A stretch of DNA of 6,778 nt from Pedobacter sp. (GTDB lineage Bacteria; Bacteroidota; Bacteroidia; Sphingobacteriales; Sphingobacteriaceae), in contig JAQBOT010000285.1 of NCBI GenBank assembly GCA_028287885.1, positions 1 to 6,778 of the forward strand, written 5' to 3'. Shown in pieces: positions 6,606 to 6,778 of this stretch. The notes under the pieces were generated by a model. The model made no database searches. It was not told the DNA's origin and saw only the letters and a list, made by a program, of their open reading frames with translations. The first letter of the stretch is position 1; each line of letters starts with the position of its first letter. A program made the translations under genes and the position numbers.

Positions 6606-6778
6606 ATGAGCGAGTTACAGAAATTCAATTATAAGAAGGTTTTCCAGCTAGAGAACGGCAAAAAGATCCGGGGATTGGAAGTTGCATATCAAACCTATGG
6701 GAAGCTAAACTCGAATAAAGACAACGTTGTTTGGGCCTGCCATGCGCTAACGGCGAACTCTGATGTTCTGGATTGGTG
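6606..6778 (+). CDS. metX: Homoserine O-acetyltransferase, 5' part (runs off the right edge)
   Basis: MetX transfers acetyl from acetyl-CoA to homoserine, making the substrate of the MetY encoded just upstream. The 57 complete codons seen include the alpha/beta-hydrolase start (LENGKKIRGLEVAYQTYGKLN) and the family motif CHALTANSD at about residues 47-55, which forms the oxyanion region. The catalytic Ser, Asp and His lie beyond the window. The ATG at 6606 is preceded by TATATA and lies 18 nt after metY, with no terminator or promoter between, so it is a co-transcribed gene under the same leader. A succinyltransferase activity cannot be excluded from the fragment, but the metY partner favours acetylation. 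Confidence 0.93.
   Translation, partial: MSELQKFNYKKVFQLENGKKIRGLEVAYQTYGKLNSNKDNVVWACHALTANSDVLDW

Overview
The base composition, A-rich ribosome-binding regions and a textbook TTTG-N19-TAnnTTTG promoter point to a member of the Bacteroidota. The gene set (carotenoid cluster, lipocalin-type lipoprotein, SAM-riboswitch-led metY-metX) fits a Sphingobacteriaceae-like organism such as Pedobacter or Mucilaginibacter. The family placement is inference from gene content, not from a marker gene.

Left part (1-2969, minus strand): a tightly packed carotenoid operon, transcribed right to left. The order is crtI (phytoene desaturase), crtB (phytoene synthase), an unnamed 170-aa protein, and the 5' end of crtZ (beta-carotene hydroxylase), which runs off the left edge. 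crtI/crtB overlap by 17 nt, crtB and the unnamed gene overlap as ATGA, and crtZ starts 10 nt further on. CrtB makes phytoene, CrtI desaturates it towards lycopene, and CrtZ hydroxylates beta-ionone rings. The lycopene cyclase needed between CrtI and CrtZ is not in the window.

Middle (3007-3560, minus strand): a lipocalin-like lipoprotein gene ending in a strong, nearly symmetric intrinsic terminator that separates it from crtI.

Right part (3603-6778, plus strand): sulfur amino-acid metabolism. A cystathionine gamma-synthase/lyase family PLP enzyme (3603-4718) diverges from the lipoprotein gene. After an AT-rich spacer comes a strong promoter, a complete SAM-I (S-box) riboswitch (about 4887-4997), a 45-codon ORF ending in a Cys-rich tail (MNACNCMCCC), several RNA hairpins, then metY (O-acetylhomoserine sulfhydrylase) and the start of metX (homoserine O-acetyltransferase). 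MetX activates homoserine and MetY sulfhydrylates it to homocysteine.

The most interesting element is the leader of metY-metX. A SAM aptamer is followed 12 nt later by the start of a short ORF with five Cys and two Met codons clustered inside a hairpin just before its stop. This looks like a two-input leader: SAM sensed by RNA, and cysteine (perhaps methionine) supply sensed by a translating ribosome. That mechanism is inference; the ORF and the structures are directly visible.
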